Part shown: in pieces, positions 12,244-24,010 of the stretch
How the letters are laid out: the number at the start of each line of letters is the position of its first letter
Numbering within the stretch: the stretch's first letter is position 1
Source: Metridium senile
Taxonomy: Eukaryota > Cnidaria > Anthozoa > Actiniaria > Metridiidae
Assembly: GCA_949775045.1 (NCBI GenBank)
Contig: OX459096.1
Span: 39,231,316-39,295,315 of the forward strand
Length of the DNA: 64,000 bases
Reading direction: 5' to 3'
Program-made: the position numbers and the translations under genes
The notes under the pieces: model-generated
Databases searched by the model: none
Seen by the model: only the letters and a program-made list of their open reading frames with translations
What the model was told of the DNA's origin: nothing

Positions 12244-12433
12244 AAGCAATAGAAGCCAGTTCCTATGACTCTACCGGTGAAATAGAGCACGCGGGATGTT
12301 GGGAGAAACACGAGAAAAGTTATAAAATCACGAGCTGAAAGCGAGTGATTTTATAACTTTTTCGAGTGTTTCTAACAACATCCCAAGTGCTCTATTTCAC
12401 TGGTAGAGTCATAGGAACTGGCTTCTATTGCTT
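12244..12433. repeat. Near-perfect 190-bp palindrome
   Basis: Arms 12244-12331 and 12342-12433 are reverse complements with a few mismatches, around a loop of about 10 nt ('gagctgaaagc' region). The arm contains 'CTCTACCGGTGAAATAGAGC', itself close to palindromic, and that string recurs at about 13525-13545. Most likely a palindromic MITE. A hairpin of this size would be strong if transcribed. Confidence 0.9.
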
Positions 12434-14006
12434 TTATAATATAGCAATGCTGGTTTTCCGTAAAAACGTTGTTTTATTTGCTGATTAAAATTGTAATTCT
12501 CAAAACTAACACCAGTGCCCAATGAACCAATCACAATCAGTGTACTATTGAGCAATGACCAAGGTGCTGTTCACTTTCTTCCCGGGTCTTTTTGCTAGCT
12601 AAAAAGAAGGAATTTCATTTATAAATTCGTTAAAACATAGCTTTGGTTGACTTCTGTGGCTAAAAACAAAAACCTTTAGCTGAACTCTTGCATGAGACTG
12701 ACATATATACAGCAATTCAAGCGAATTTGAGTGGTGAAAGCCGTGCCGACTGACAGCAATTTATCACACTGAGAAAAAAACAGTTTGAACAAGACAAGCT
12801 TGCTGTGTACAACGTTTTGAAGTTAAAAAGAACAAAGACCACATCTACAAGATTACTTAGGCTGCTGAAAGTATGTATTTATTTACTTTTAATCAAACCT
12901 TTGCAGGTTTATAAGGTTTATAAGTTTCTGTTTTCATTTTGACGAGACAATTGAAAGATAATTGTAAATCTGCCTTTTTGTTCACATTGCTTGTTTTCAA
13001 ACATGGTTTATTTATAAGAATAAAAAACTTGAAAGCACATTTATAATTCTGTAATTGATTGTGTGTTTGTTTGTTTTTATAAAACAAAATATAATATTTT
13101 GCCGTCGATAAATTCAACGAACATGCAAGTTAAGCTTATTTGTTCAAGATTAATCGAGTTCAATTGCAAAAAAATCTCACTTATTCACTATGAAATTATC
13201 TTCATATGTCAAGGATAAAATGAAGTAAAAATTATTGCCACTTTGAAACGCTGTTTTCCTTTTGTTTTTGTTTGTTTTGATCAAATTCAACTTTTGACTT
13301 CCAACTTTACAGTTTGTCAGGCGGCGTATTTTCAAAGCCATGTCTCTGATTTTTGTCGCCTTTGAATTGCATTTCATTGCACCGTAGGCTTCAGGGTTTA
13401 GGTTACCAGAAAGTTCACAAGATGGAAAGTCTTTTTACGTTTTAATAGCCGTTTTTAGTAGATGTAGTAGCTTATAACAGAACAACTCTTATTAAAATTG
13501 TGAGCTGTCAATCAAAAACCATGTCTCTACCGGTGAAATAGAGCATAGCTTTTTTGAGTGAATCAACCAATCAGAGCTTACGTACTATCTAAGCTATATT
13601 ATAAATATGTATATATGTGGGTCTGATTTATTTCTCCGCGACGATCATAATCATACACAAAACGGTATCATATATCTTTAAAATATTTGGTAATTCTGGC
13701 ATCATTTTGTACAAAACTATTACAAATATCATACAGCTTAGCATGCTCATTGATGGCATCAAATTAAATGTTAATATGCTGCAATAAGAAAATATGGTTA
13801 ACTCCCAGCAATATAATTCATGTAAGAGTTTATGTTATCACTGAAACCATCAGATTCATTTATAGATGTTAAAGAATAATTATCCAATGCAAAAGTTAAA
13901 ACATAATGTTCTTCATCCACATGACCAATATTTATATATTGTAGTATAATTAATTCCTGTATATATACCAAATCAAATCAAATCCATTTCATTTCACACA
14001 TTTACA
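12434..14006. other. Gene-free stretch
   Basis: No domain-like reading frame is visible. 13520-13600 repeats the 'ctaccggtgaaatagagca' motif of the palindrome at 12244, so 12244-13600 may be a decayed larger element. The rest is AT-rich unique sequence as far as I can tell. Confidence 0.5.
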
Positions 14007-14053
14007 TACGGTGGCCCACAAGGGCAAAACACAACTCAATATTTGGTTGAAAA

Positions 14054-14380
14054 CACAACAAAGTTTCGGAGAACAAAACAAAGTTTCGGAGAACAAAACA
14101 AAGTTTCGGAGAACAAAACAAAGTTTCGGAGAACAAAACAAAGTTTCGTAGAACAAAACAAAGTTTCGGAGAACAAAACAAAGTTTCGGAGAACAAAACA
14201 AAGTTTCGGAGAACAAAACAAAGTTTCGGAGAACAAAACAAGGTTTCGGAGAACAAAACAAAGTTTCGGAGAACAAAACAAAGTTTTGTAGAACAAAACA
14301 AAGTTTCGGAGAACAAAACAAAGTTTCGTAGAACAAAACAAAGTTTCTGAGAACAAAACAAAGTTTCGGAGAACATAACT
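14054..14380. repeat. 20-bp tandem array, left arm
   Basis: About 16 head-to-tail copies of CAAAGTTTCGGAGAACAAAA with single-base variants (GTA or CTG for CGG, 'aggttt'). There are no spacers, so it is not a CRISPR. It mirrors 15459-15690. Confidence 0.97.
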
Positions 14381-14482
14381 GCCAACTGATACAAAACAAA
14401 ATTCCGGGAGACTGGAACTTAGCTCGGACAACACATGGCATGACTGACTGAGTTTGGGCTACCTGTGGTCAGGGAAGTCGCT

Positions 14483-14803
14483 ATGTTTTGTCAAAACTGC
14501 GGTTGCTGGGTGAGAAAAGACTACAAATATTGTCCTGGTTGTTGTACTTCATCTAGTACTTCAAGAAAGGAAGCCACGTCTGTCAATACTTTCACGGAAT
14601 TTAAAGAAAAGAAGTCTAAGGAAAGGATCGATCAATATCAATCAACCGGAAAAAATAAGAAAAGAAAGATGTCCGATTATTTCCCCAGTTACTATCAACG
14701 TTGGAGTCGCATCTATGCTATCAGGGACTATGACACCGGTACGAGGAAAGTCTTTAAAAACTGTGTCAGCAAAACCTCCTTATGTAAGGCAGGGAGAAAG
14801 TAA
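14483..14803 (+). pseudogene. Zinc-ribbon protein fragment, left arm
   Basis: Begins MFCQNCGCWVRKDYKYCPGC, a CxxC...CxxC zinc ribbon of the type found at many protein N-termini, then a Lys/Glu/Ser-rich linker (TFTEFKEKKSKERIDQYQST, then KKRK). Relative to the right arm one extra C near 14690 shifts the frame after 'SDYFP'. The frame then runs on to 14803 without the expected sequence. Later parts of the right-arm sequence (VSAKP region) are recognisable but deleted in places. A likely splice-acceptor-like 'GGTCAG' precedes the start. The function and parent gene are not recognised. Confidence 0.7.
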
Positions 14804-14938
14804 CTAAACCTGAACTACATTGACTGAAATTAAGTCAGAGGATTGTAGAGAGCAACAATAAGACACTGTTAGAGTTTTATGAAATTTTATTAAATTTTAA
14901 GGTAAAAAATCGAAGTTTCAAAAGTAGCCATATATCCT

Positions 14939-15351
14939 TTAGTAAATCAACACTAACAGTGAGCTTGGGCTACCTGCGGTTAGATCGTTTCTGAATGGTA
15001 TGTCGTAGGCTGCTCTTTTCCTTAACGCCTCCTTGTGTATTGAAGGTTTTGCTGACACAGATTTGGTAACTTTGAGTGGTAAAAACTTTCCTCGCACCGG
15101 TGTCATAGTCCCTGATAGCATAGATGCGACTCCAACGTTGATAGTAACTGGGAAATAGTCGGACATTTTCTTTTCTTATTTTTTCCGGTTGATTGATATT
15201 GATCGATCCTTTCCTTAGACTTCTTTTCTTTAAATTCCGTGAAAGTATTGACAGACGTGGCTTCCTTTCTTGAAGTACCAGATGAAGTACAACAACCAGG
15301 AATATATTTGTAGTCTTTTCTCACCCAGCAACCGCAGTTTTGACAAAACAT
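14939..15351 (-). pseudogene. Zinc-ribbon protein fragment, right arm
   Basis: The inverted counterpart of 14483-14803. It starts MFCQNCGCWVRKDYKYIPGC, so the third zinc-ligand Cys of the left copy is Ile here. A one-base loss at 'KKRK' (near 15165) shifts the frame; the shifted frame (14939-15166) continues with VTINVGVASMLSGTMTPVRG and KVTKSVSAKPSIHKEALRKR. The pattern of a zinc ribbon followed by a beta-rich segment suggests a repeated gene exon captured by the element. Both arms are therefore broken at different places. Confidence 0.7.
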
Positions 15352-15458
15352 AGCGACTTCTCTGGCCACAGATAGCCCAAACTCAGTCAGTCATGCCATG
15401 TGTTGTCCGAGCTAAGTTCCAGTCTCCCGAAAGTTTGTTTTGTATCAGTTGGCAGTTG

Positions 15459-15690
15459 TGTTCTCCGAAACTTTGTTTTGTTCTCCGAAACTTTGTTTTG
15501 TTCTCCGAAACTTTGTTTTGTTCTCCGAAACTTTGTTTTGTTCTACGAAGCTTTGTTTTGTTCTACGAAACTTTGTTCTGTTCTACAAAACTTTGTTTTG
15601 TTCTACGAAACTTTGTTCTGTTCTACAAAACTTTGCTTTGTTCTGCGAAACTTTGTTTTGTTCTGCGAAACTTTGTTGTGTTTTCAACCA
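15459..15690. repeat. 20-bp tandem array, right arm
   Basis: About 11 copies of the reverse complement of the 14054-14380 unit, with more variants (TTCTAC, TTCTGC). Reading frames such as CSPKLCFVLRNFVLF across both arrays are repeat artefacts. Confidence 0.95.
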
Positions 15691-16118
15691 AATATTGAGT
15701 TGTGTTTTGCCCTTGTGGGCCACCGTATTAATAGGATGGTAACTATGTATTAAAAAAAAAATATCGTATTGGATTTACTAAAAAGCAGTCGTGGCAAATC
15801 TTCAAAACAAAACAAAAAGTTCTTTTGAAGTGGAATTAAAATCCTCAAGAATAAGTTCTACCAACTCAAGATCGATTTGAAAAGACAAGGATTTTAAAAC
15901 AAGGTTTTTTATTACGAAAAACTTTGTGTAAAACATCATTTTGTGCTGTATAAAAAAACTTTAACGACTTTGAAGTAAAAACTACTAAAAAAGCTCGTTT
16001 ATAGTAAGCATAAAATAGTCAATATTGCTAAATAAACAGGGATCCCGTATCTCAAAAATGTAATATTTCAAGGGCATATTTGATTTTCGAAATAAATTTT
16101 GACGTCTTAAGGTTTTAA

Positions 16119-19100
16119 GAGTGTGTCCATGATAGGACCAGGCAGTAGGTGCTACATGGGGGTTCACCGATTTTGCTCAAACTTGGTACATGCAGTTGTA
16201 GGTCCTAGTAAGTTATTTGTTATCCCAGAAACTCAGCTGGATCTGTCACTTTGGTGGGAAGTTAGACCACCCCCCCCCCCCCCCCCCCCCCTTAAAATAC
16301 CCATTTTGCTTCGAAAATCAGCAAAAATATAGCTAACTTTTAATGAAACAGAAAACCTTTACTATTGATGACAGTGGTGTAAAACTTATTTCCCTATGAA
16401 GTACTGATATCAGTAAGTGTCACCAAGCAAGGAGGTACATTTTTCTTTTAAGCCGTTTCCATGGCAACAATTTGTTTCGGAGCAAAAATTGCCAATTTTG
16501 AACTTACTGTAATATCTCTAGGTTTAAAAATTAATATCTCAAAAGTCCACTATGAAAATGTCAAAAATGGCCAATAGTCAACTCAATCTATGTCTTAAAT
16601 TACCAAAACAAGAAGAAAATCTGCGGGCACTTGTTAACCTTAAATTATATGACGGGTTTGCTCAACCCTACTATGTCAATATCACAAAATTCGAGAAGAT
16701 TGATGCCCGCAAAAAAACTGGCTGAAATCCTCCCAATAGCATTAAATTGGCTTCTAATAACCAGGTTGAGTCTATAATATGCTCAATGTATCTAAATTTC
16801 AAGGATAATAAAATTTGTTTAAGGCAGAGATTTCTGTGACGACATATGTAAGGTAGTCGTACCTATTATCGCGCACATCCTATTATCGTACTTTTCGTAG
16901 AAAATAATATATATCTTCTGTTCTGCGTAAAACTCGATTGAAAAAATGGAACAAAAGAGTTAGTTGCAACAAAATAAGCAGCGATTATTGTTTAAATTAA
17001 TTTTGAAGCAGTATATATGTGATATGTATTATTTTTTTACGAATAGCATGATAATATAATGTGCGCGATAAAAGGTACGACTTGTTTATAAGCACTTAAT
17101 TCGTCATGCTTTGACTGCTTTATTTACCTTTCATTTTAATAATTTTAAATCGTGTTGTAAGCTGGGTTGTTCGACGGGATAACTTAGTAAAATCAGAAGG
17201 TGAGTAAAATCCAGTTAGCTGAAGCAAATTCCTTGTGTTTTTGGTTTATATCGTGAAGAATTCCTTTGTCAGACAGCTTGACAGGATGATATTCAGTCGT
17301 AGCTAGTCATAAGATTTCGTTTTGATATGATAACTTGTTGAAAGCTTTTGTACCATTGTAATCAGGAATATGTAGCTGGTCTTAATACCTTAAATGTACT
17401 ATTTCAGTGTGTTCATGTAACGCAAATTACGGGACTCAATGGTTTCGAAATCGAAGGGAGGAGGGGTGATGACACAATCCATTTAAACCCGCTCAATGTT
17501 TTTTCTGTATGGATTTCGGTAAAAACAAAAAAGAAAATTTACGAATTTAACTTTGTTTTAATTCTCTGATAGAATATCTGGGCTGCTGGTGCTAGTGAAA
17601 TGTAGAAAAATATGCATGTTAATTGTCGGTTTTTAACAGATAACGTCTCCTATGCTCACATAATATCAGTGTCGCGTCTTATAGATTTCATTTTACATCA
17701 AAGTCACCGGCATATTATTCAGTGATATGTTTACTTTGTTTTCTGATTATTTTAAATAATTTCAAAATATAAGGATATCAACTATCGTCTTGAAACATTT
17801 TTTACTATAGTATGCTACTGGTCTTTGATCTCTCTAGTTATCTGTGAACTCCTCTATCCCATTTATCAGGCTCGCACAATTTGTGCAAAGGATATTGATA
17901 ATCGGATAGACTGGCCGCCGGTATACGCAGAGTACTTCTCTGTGCTTTGGACAAACAGTCATTATATCCGAACCAGTTCCAAATACACCAACTCTTAACA
18001 ATACAAGACCACTCTCTGATATACTTGTTCTCTCAAAACTTTCAAATTATGAAAGTGCATCAGTTGCATTTCTTGTGCATTCTGTAAACGGAAATATGAA
18101 AAATCCTATCTCTACTAGGATATCTTGACGAAAGACCATTCGATGTCTATGACCATTTGTAGTATATGAAATATTCGGCGTTCGAATAGAATGACATCTC
18201 GAGCTCCAAAAATACAATATAGAAGTATTACATTGAAACAGTGAAGTGTATACAAAATTATCCAGTTTCTAAGACGCTATGCTAACTGAAACATTGTTAC
18301 TTGCTTGCAGTCTAGATCAGTCGACAAGACGTCATTGTAAGAGTAATGGTCTCAGTTTATTGTCGATAACTAAGCAAGGTACAAGCATGCCAGTGATTTG
18401 ATTTTTGTGCCTCATATTCCTGATATATTATAATGGTATAAAAGCAGGCTATGGGCTCCTGACAAAAGCTACTAGTAACAAGCTATGATATTAGTTGAAA
18501 TCTTATGATCTACGACTGAATATTAATTTATCCTATCATGTGCTCTTACAAAGAACCGCTTCTGAACGATATAAATCCAAAATATACAAGCTATTTGCTT
18601 AAGCTAACTGGATTGTATTTACCTTTCTGGTTTTTGTAAGTTATCCCGTCAAACAATTCAGTTTATAACAACACGATTTACACTGATCATACCATTAAAA
18701 TGAAAGGTAATCAAGTTTGCATAATTTCCAAGTAATTTGCATAAATTTCAAAACAGTATATCTACTTCACCAAAGTTGTTTCAACTGGGTTTTATTTAGT
18801 TTTGAGAGGTTTAAAATCAAAACCAAGATTGTATTTAGTTTAGTGAGATAATACAATAAAGTTGAAGGAAATAATAATGTTTTAATAGTTAAATGTTTTC
18901 ACAGCCTAATTTGCATATGCCATGCATCTAATTAGTAAAAAAAAAAAAAAAAGTTTGAGGTTGATGTAGAGAAAGTAGATAAAAAGCGCAAAATGTTTGT
19001 ATGACCCTAACTTAAACAACCTTAGCTTAGTAGATTAGAAAGTTTATCGCGCCCGACTTGCGAGATATAAGCTACTTAGTGAGGGGTGGTTTTTCATGAC

Positions 19101-19852
19101 GAAAACGGGTATCACTTAGTATATTTCCCCTTTGACTTGACATTTACAGTTTTTATTATCCTTGAAATTAAGATACATTGAGCATAATATAGACTCAACC
19201 TGGTTATCAGAAGCCAATTTAATGCTATTGGAAGGATGTCAACTAGTTTTTTTGCGGGCATCAATCTTCTCGAATTTTGTGATATTGACATAGTAGGGTT
19301 GAGCAAACCCGTCATATAAGTTAAGGTTAACAAGTGCCCGCAGATTTTCTTCTTGTTTTGGCAATTTAAGACATAGATTGAGTTGACTATTGGCCATTTT
19401 TGACATTTTCATAGTGGACTTTTGAGATATTAATTTTTAAACCTAGAGATATTACAGTAAGTTCAAAATTGGCAATTTTTGCTCCGAAACAAATTGTTGC
19501 CATGGAAACGGCTTAAAAGAAAAATGTACCTCCTTGCTTGGTGACACTTACTGACATCTGTAATTTATAGGGAAACAAGTTTTACACCACTGTCATCAAT
19601 AGTAAAGGTTTTTTGTTTCATTAAAAATTAGCTATATTTTTGCTGATTTTCAAGCCGTTAGGCAAAATGGGTATTTTAAGGGGGGGGGGGGGGGTTGGTC
19701 TAACTTCCCACCAAAGTGACAGATTCAACTGAGTTTCTGGGATAATAAATAACTTACTAGGACCTACAACTGTACCAAGTTTGAGCAAAATCGGTGAACC
19801 CCCATGTAGCACCCACTGCCTGGTTTTGCCTGGTTCTACCGTGGACACGCTC
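16119..19852. mobile_element. 3.7-kb giant foldback element with TTAA duplication
   Basis: TTAA at 16115-16118 and 19853-19856 flanks ends GAGTGTGTCCA and its near reverse complement TGGACACGCTC. The outer arms (16119 to about 16840 and about 19130 to 19852) match closely, including a poly-C/poly-G run (16267-16291 versus 19680-19694). Matching continues inward with more divergence: 17155-17235 pairs with 18596-18680, and 17280-17350 with 18470-18540. So nearly the whole element is one inverted repeat with its centre near 17950. TTAA targeting suggests a piggyBac or Kolobok relative; no transposase is visible, so it is non-autonomous. Confidence 0.88.
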
Positions 19853-19856
19853 TTAA

Positions 19857-21336
19857 GCTGTAATTGGCTGAAAATTATTATCAAAATACCCTGGTCACCA
19901 GAGGCTTGCCTAACTTTCTCCCTGGTGCGTATTTAGACTTGTTTATTTTTTGTTTGTTTATTTTTTTGTTAATGGGTCGTTACAAGGGACATTTTCTCGT
20001 GACTGATCCCGATTTTGTACACAAAAGTTTGATCCTGGCCTGCTCCCAAAGCCTCGCGCATTTTGATCGCTTACCCTTGAATTTATTCATATGATCCCGA
20101 TCCCTCTTTTGTGAACCCTTATTCCAGCTGATTCTGACTATATGTGATTCCTGATCCGAGGCATGTGATCCCTGATCCCACATCCCTCGTCACGACCTTG
20201 AGATCGAATGTTATAATTTAACTAGATACGCTGTAGTACATATGTACATGTGCTAAACGGCAAGACGATTGAACATACTATATAAAGAGGCCATTTGCAA
20301 TGGGACTCAGCATTATTTCTGTCAGTTCTCTACCACGCATGCATCAGTCTATCAGTGGTATTCACACTGCTCATGAGAATACTGGTTCTATTTTTAATCC
20401 GTCAAAGCTTGGCATAGCAGCAGGCGCGTCTAACAAGGCTTGAGTCGTATATAGAAAGGATCGATAAACTTCTGAATATTTAACCTGCAGAGTTACCTCC
20501 ATCATCTGTACTTAGATGTACGGCACGTCTAGAGTACGAATGGTTTCCTGTTGCACTAACTGTGACTGCCGAACTAAGTGATTTCTATATCTCCTAAGTG
20601 GCTGCGATTGCTGGTCACTTTTTCCACCTGTGAATTGATCCTACATGATCCTTCTTTTGCGCTATTTTAGACATTTCATGAATAAAGCACTTCTTGAATT
20701 TTCAGGGTTTTTTTCATCTGATGAGTGTAAATAGAAACCACTTGTCGCACCTCACTATCTACAAGCTCTTTTGGCATTGGCTTGCTCTTCTAAAGGCCCG
20801 TCCACACTAACCCGGATAAATTTGAAAATGGAGCTTTACTTATTTGGTTAGGCTAATTCTTCAATATCATGCGATTGGTAACACTGCTTCTTGAATACCA
20901 TGCCGTTTGTTATAAAAGGACTCTTCGTCTATGTAGTCCCAGCACTCGGCAAAGTCCATGAGGTTGCTAGTGGCTGTATTTAAGTACGAGGTCTTATTTA
21001 CTAGCAACCTTTTTACATACCTACCGCAAAGTCGATCTTAATGCTAGAATTGTAAGCCCTGTCCACACCGCCATGAGCTCATTGCCCTACTCTTAGTCGA
21101 ACAGTTACAAGTGTGTGGTGTGTGGAGAGACGGGACCTCCGGTTTTATAATTACATCCTTATCGTGAAGAAGACGTGAAAGTCTAAGTATTTGCAAATGC
21201 CGATTTACATCATCTTCTTCTCAACTATTTTAAGACCCTGAGTATTGGTCTGGCCGAGACGCGAATCCCACACTTCCCGCACGATAGCCCAACACTTGTC
21301 CAACTATACCAACTGGTTGGCAAACCATCAACTAAG
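19857..21336. other. Gene-free; degenerate repeats and GTCCACAC fragments
   Basis: 19980-20190 has many TGATCCC-like words in a loose pattern. 'CCCTGGTCACCAGAGG' near 19890 recurs near 26157 and, in diverged form, 46943. 'GTCCACAC' element-end fragments occur near 20801 and 21061. 'CTATATAAAGAGG' near 20279 resembles a TATA box but no downstream gene is evident. Confidence 0.4.
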
Positions 21337-21337
21337 G

Positions 21338-21735
21338 CCCTGTCCACACTAGTGCGTTTTTGTTTGGACATGTTTTCGTTTGATTTGAAAACGCATCGAT
21401 CGCGTCCACACTACCGTTTTGTTCCGTTTTCGACAGTCCACACTTAAACGCTCAAAAACGATCGAAACGATGGTGTTGTGTAAGTTTGACAATATGCGCA
21501 TGCTAATGTGGTACATGTACATTTGACGTAAGCGTTTTCATTTCAATACGTTTTCGACCGTCCACACTAATACGATATGTATGCGTTTTCATTTTGATCC
21601 ACTTTCAAGAGCGTTTTCACTGAATCGATGCGGTTTCAATGATACACTCATCGTATTAGTCTGGACGGAAAGCCTACATGTAAACGGATCAAAATGTATA
21701 GTTTTCAAACTAAAACGCACTAGTGTGGACGCATC
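21338..21735. mobile_element. MITE of the GTCCACACTAGTGCG family
   Basis: Left end GGCCCTGTCCACACTAGTGC and, inverted, CGCACTAGTGTGGACGC at about 21715-21731. Internal 'CGTTTTC' and 'GTCCACAC' words repeat in both orientations (for example 21400, 21430, 21560), as in subterminal-repeat MITEs. No coding capacity. Confidence 0.75.
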
Positions 21736-21739
21736 CTCG

Positions 21740-22018
21740 GGAACCCAGGGGTATTCTTCTGTCGCTCGTTTCTCGCTTCCACAACATATACCCCTGGGAA
21801 CGTAGTCTGTTGGAGCTTGTTCCGGAAGTCAAAATTCAGCTCTTTCCTGATTGGTCGACCTTATTAGGTCGACCAATGAAAATCAAGATAACCATTCAAA
21901 GAAAGTCGTTAAATAAGTTTGAATTTTAACTTCCGGAACAAGCTCCAACAGACTACGTTCCCAGGGGTATATGTTGTGGAAGCGAGAAACGAGCGACAGA
22001 AGAATACCCCTGGGTTCC
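21740..22018. repeat. Palindromic MITE next to the previous one
   Basis: GGAACCCAGGGGTATTCTTC at the left is matched in reverse at 21999-22018; the arms are about 130 bp with the centre near 21875, where TGGTCGACC/GGTCGACCA forms its own small palindrome. 'CATCCTC' on the left and 'GAGGATG' on the right extend the symmetry outward. It probably inserted in or beside the 21338 element. Confidence 0.8.
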
Positions 22019-22030
22019 AGAGGATGGTGT

Positions 22031-22779
22031 GGACGTCGACGAGACCTAAAACGGCAAACTTGCTAAACCGAGAAAAAGACTATAATGTGAAGCGGGTATA
22101 AATACTTCACACATCATGAATAAACATTTTTGTTCTGAATTCACAATAAAACAAAACTCTAATAGTGATTTTTATCTTCACTTCTCCAGTGAAATTCATT
22201 CAGAAATTTTTTCGGAAATTTTAAAATTTCAATTTTGAGATGCGGGATCCTTGTGGTGAGAAGTATTCTATATATTGATTTTTATCATGTTACTTCAACA
22301 AATTTGATTGGAAATTGAAAATATCTGTACAGAAGCACTATTCTATCATAATCTAATGGAAATATTTCTATCATTTCATATTTGACAAAATTTAACAGCT
22401 TGGTCAATTTTTTTCCAATTGTGGGGTCCCTGTGGTCAAATGATGAAATCTTTAATTTGATTTTTGAGGATGTTCCACCGAAGGGACTTTTGGAATTTTT
22501 AGTATGTTGTTAAGGACACCTATCCTAACATAATTACAGTTAGAAAAGTTCTATTGCAATTTGTTTGGACTCAAACCACAGATTGACTGGACTATCAGTC
22601 TATTTACGATTTTTTTGGCGGAAACGACAAGAATATTTTTCGTAGCAAGCACATGCGCTTCTAAAGCGCATTTAATTTTTTTTTGTCAACAAGCCATTAT
22701 TGTAATTATTGCAAACAAACGAACTTAAAACTTGATGTGGTGAATTGTTTATCGTGAGACCGTAAGTCAAAGTATAGGG
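22031..22779. other. Gene-free stretch
   Basis: AT-rich, no recognisable repeat or coding frame. Confidence 0.5.
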
Positions 22780-23072
22780 TTACAGCATAACGCGCCTTAC
22801 CGTGGCCACCCAATTAAAGTTTTGTACAAGTTAGCTTAGCGTTCAAAAGTTTCACTTTTCAAATTGTTTGCTACACCTTTTCAAAATTAAACATCCTGAG
22901 AGGTTTTTCAGCCACTTATAAACTTCACTCTTGTCTTCGCTTTGAACATTTCAAAGTGTTTATCGTTTCACTCGGCGTGTCTTTTATATTACGATCAAAT
23001 TCTCGCTTTCTGATTGGTTAACTTGTACACAACTTTAATTAGGTGACCACGGTAAGGTGCGTCGCGCTGTAA
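22780..23072. mobile_element. About 293-bp MITE
   Basis: The left end TTACAGCATAACGCGCC followed by TTACCGTGG is matched in reverse at the right end (about 23018-23072), with roughly 55 bp of inverted similarity at about 85-90 percent. No open frame of note. Confidence 0.75.
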
Positions 23073-23814
23073 TACTGTTTGCTGGTTTCAAAGCTGTGCT
23101 TGGTATCTTCTAAAGAAGTTAAAAAAGATAGGACAGAAAAACAGGTAGTTTGTTTGCCGTTTATTGACTTGTTATAAACCTAACAGAAACTTAGATATAG
23201 CTAGCGAACTCTTTTTAAAATAACCATTCAACCATACGAAACAAATAGTAAGATTTATGTAATATATTTCTACAATTTATATCAATAACAGACTGCAGTG
23301 TGATAGTAGTATATCAGTATACTAAAGTACATTTCTTAAATACCACTATATAGTTGTTTACGACGATCATACGTATTAATTATGGAATCTAGACATAATA
23401 AGTTTATATGTTAATTGACTTGAAGCAATGAGGTGGAACGCACATCAAATTTAGCCGTGTGTTCAAAATCGATGTTTATTATTGAATAAATATTGAAAGC
23501 TATGCGCTGATAGAATAGAATTTTTTTCTACTAGTAGTCTACATTTGTGTGTAACCCGTCACATTTATTAGCTGACTTTAGCGGTTATTGCAATATTGCA
23601 CCTACTTAGCGGTCTTAAACCAAAAAAAAAAAAAAATGCGATTAATATTCAGTATATAAGCGACATAACTATACGTGTGTGGAGGTAAATCAGCAAAGGA
23701 GTCTTGTTTTTGATGAATAAAATTTGTTGAAAATTAATGTGTTAAAACTGGTTTATCAGTTGTCAAATTTCGATGGATAATGAACCTTTATTATATACAA
23801 GTTGGAAATCTACA
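23073..23814. other. Gene-free stretch
   Basis: AT-rich sequence with an A-run at 23622-23635. No gene or clear repeat seen. Confidence 0.5.
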
Positions 23815-24003
23815 TAGAAGGAGCAATTTCATTGGTTCGCTATCTCGGGATAATGAGCGATACCCACCTCTGAATCTCGGAAGTAAATTCGCGTTTTGCA
23901 AGTGTTTCAGATGCCGAAATTGAGAGCGAGAGGTCTAATTGTTTTAGTATCCAACAACTTATTGGTCAAACAAGGAAATAATAGTAACAATAAAGTACTA
24001 ATA
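23815..24003. repeat. Inverted copy of 95-295
   Basis: Reverse-complement match to the first 300 bases of the window. Immediately upstream of the LINE scrap at 24011. Confidence 0.8.
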
Positions 24004-24010
24004 TAGGGTT

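Larger units (their letters stand above)
14009..15725. mobile_element. Foldback element carrying two zinc-ribbon gene fragments
   Basis: The ends are inverted: CGGTGGCCCACAAGGGC at 14009 and its reverse complement ending at 15725, both next to TA (14007-14008 and 15726-15727), consistent with a TA target duplication. The inverted arms extend about 790 bp inward, each holding a 20-bp tandem array and then a zinc-ribbon coding segment, around a spacer of roughly 230 bp. The arms have diverged: different array lengths, separate single-base frameshifts, and deletions in the left arm after about 14750. The family is unknown to me. Confidence 0.85.

Noticed and set aside
14054..14380. CRISPR-like array
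   Set aside because: 20-bp units are head to tail with no spacers, in an animal genome inside a foldback element. The same applies to the 41-bp array at 44512.
13989..14441. Cys-rich protein with CSPKLCFVLRNFVLF repeats (also 15393-15753)
   Set aside because: All three frames are open because of the 20-bp array; the strings are one repeat read in shifted frames.
16123..16332. Short frame with a Pro run
   Set aside because: It reads through the poly-C part of the foldback element; the mirrored arm gives a similar artefact at 19621-19884.
18430..18460. Promoter from the TATAAAAG box near 18437
   Set aside because: It lies within the giant foldback and has no downstream gene; in AT-rich DNA such a match is expected by chance.
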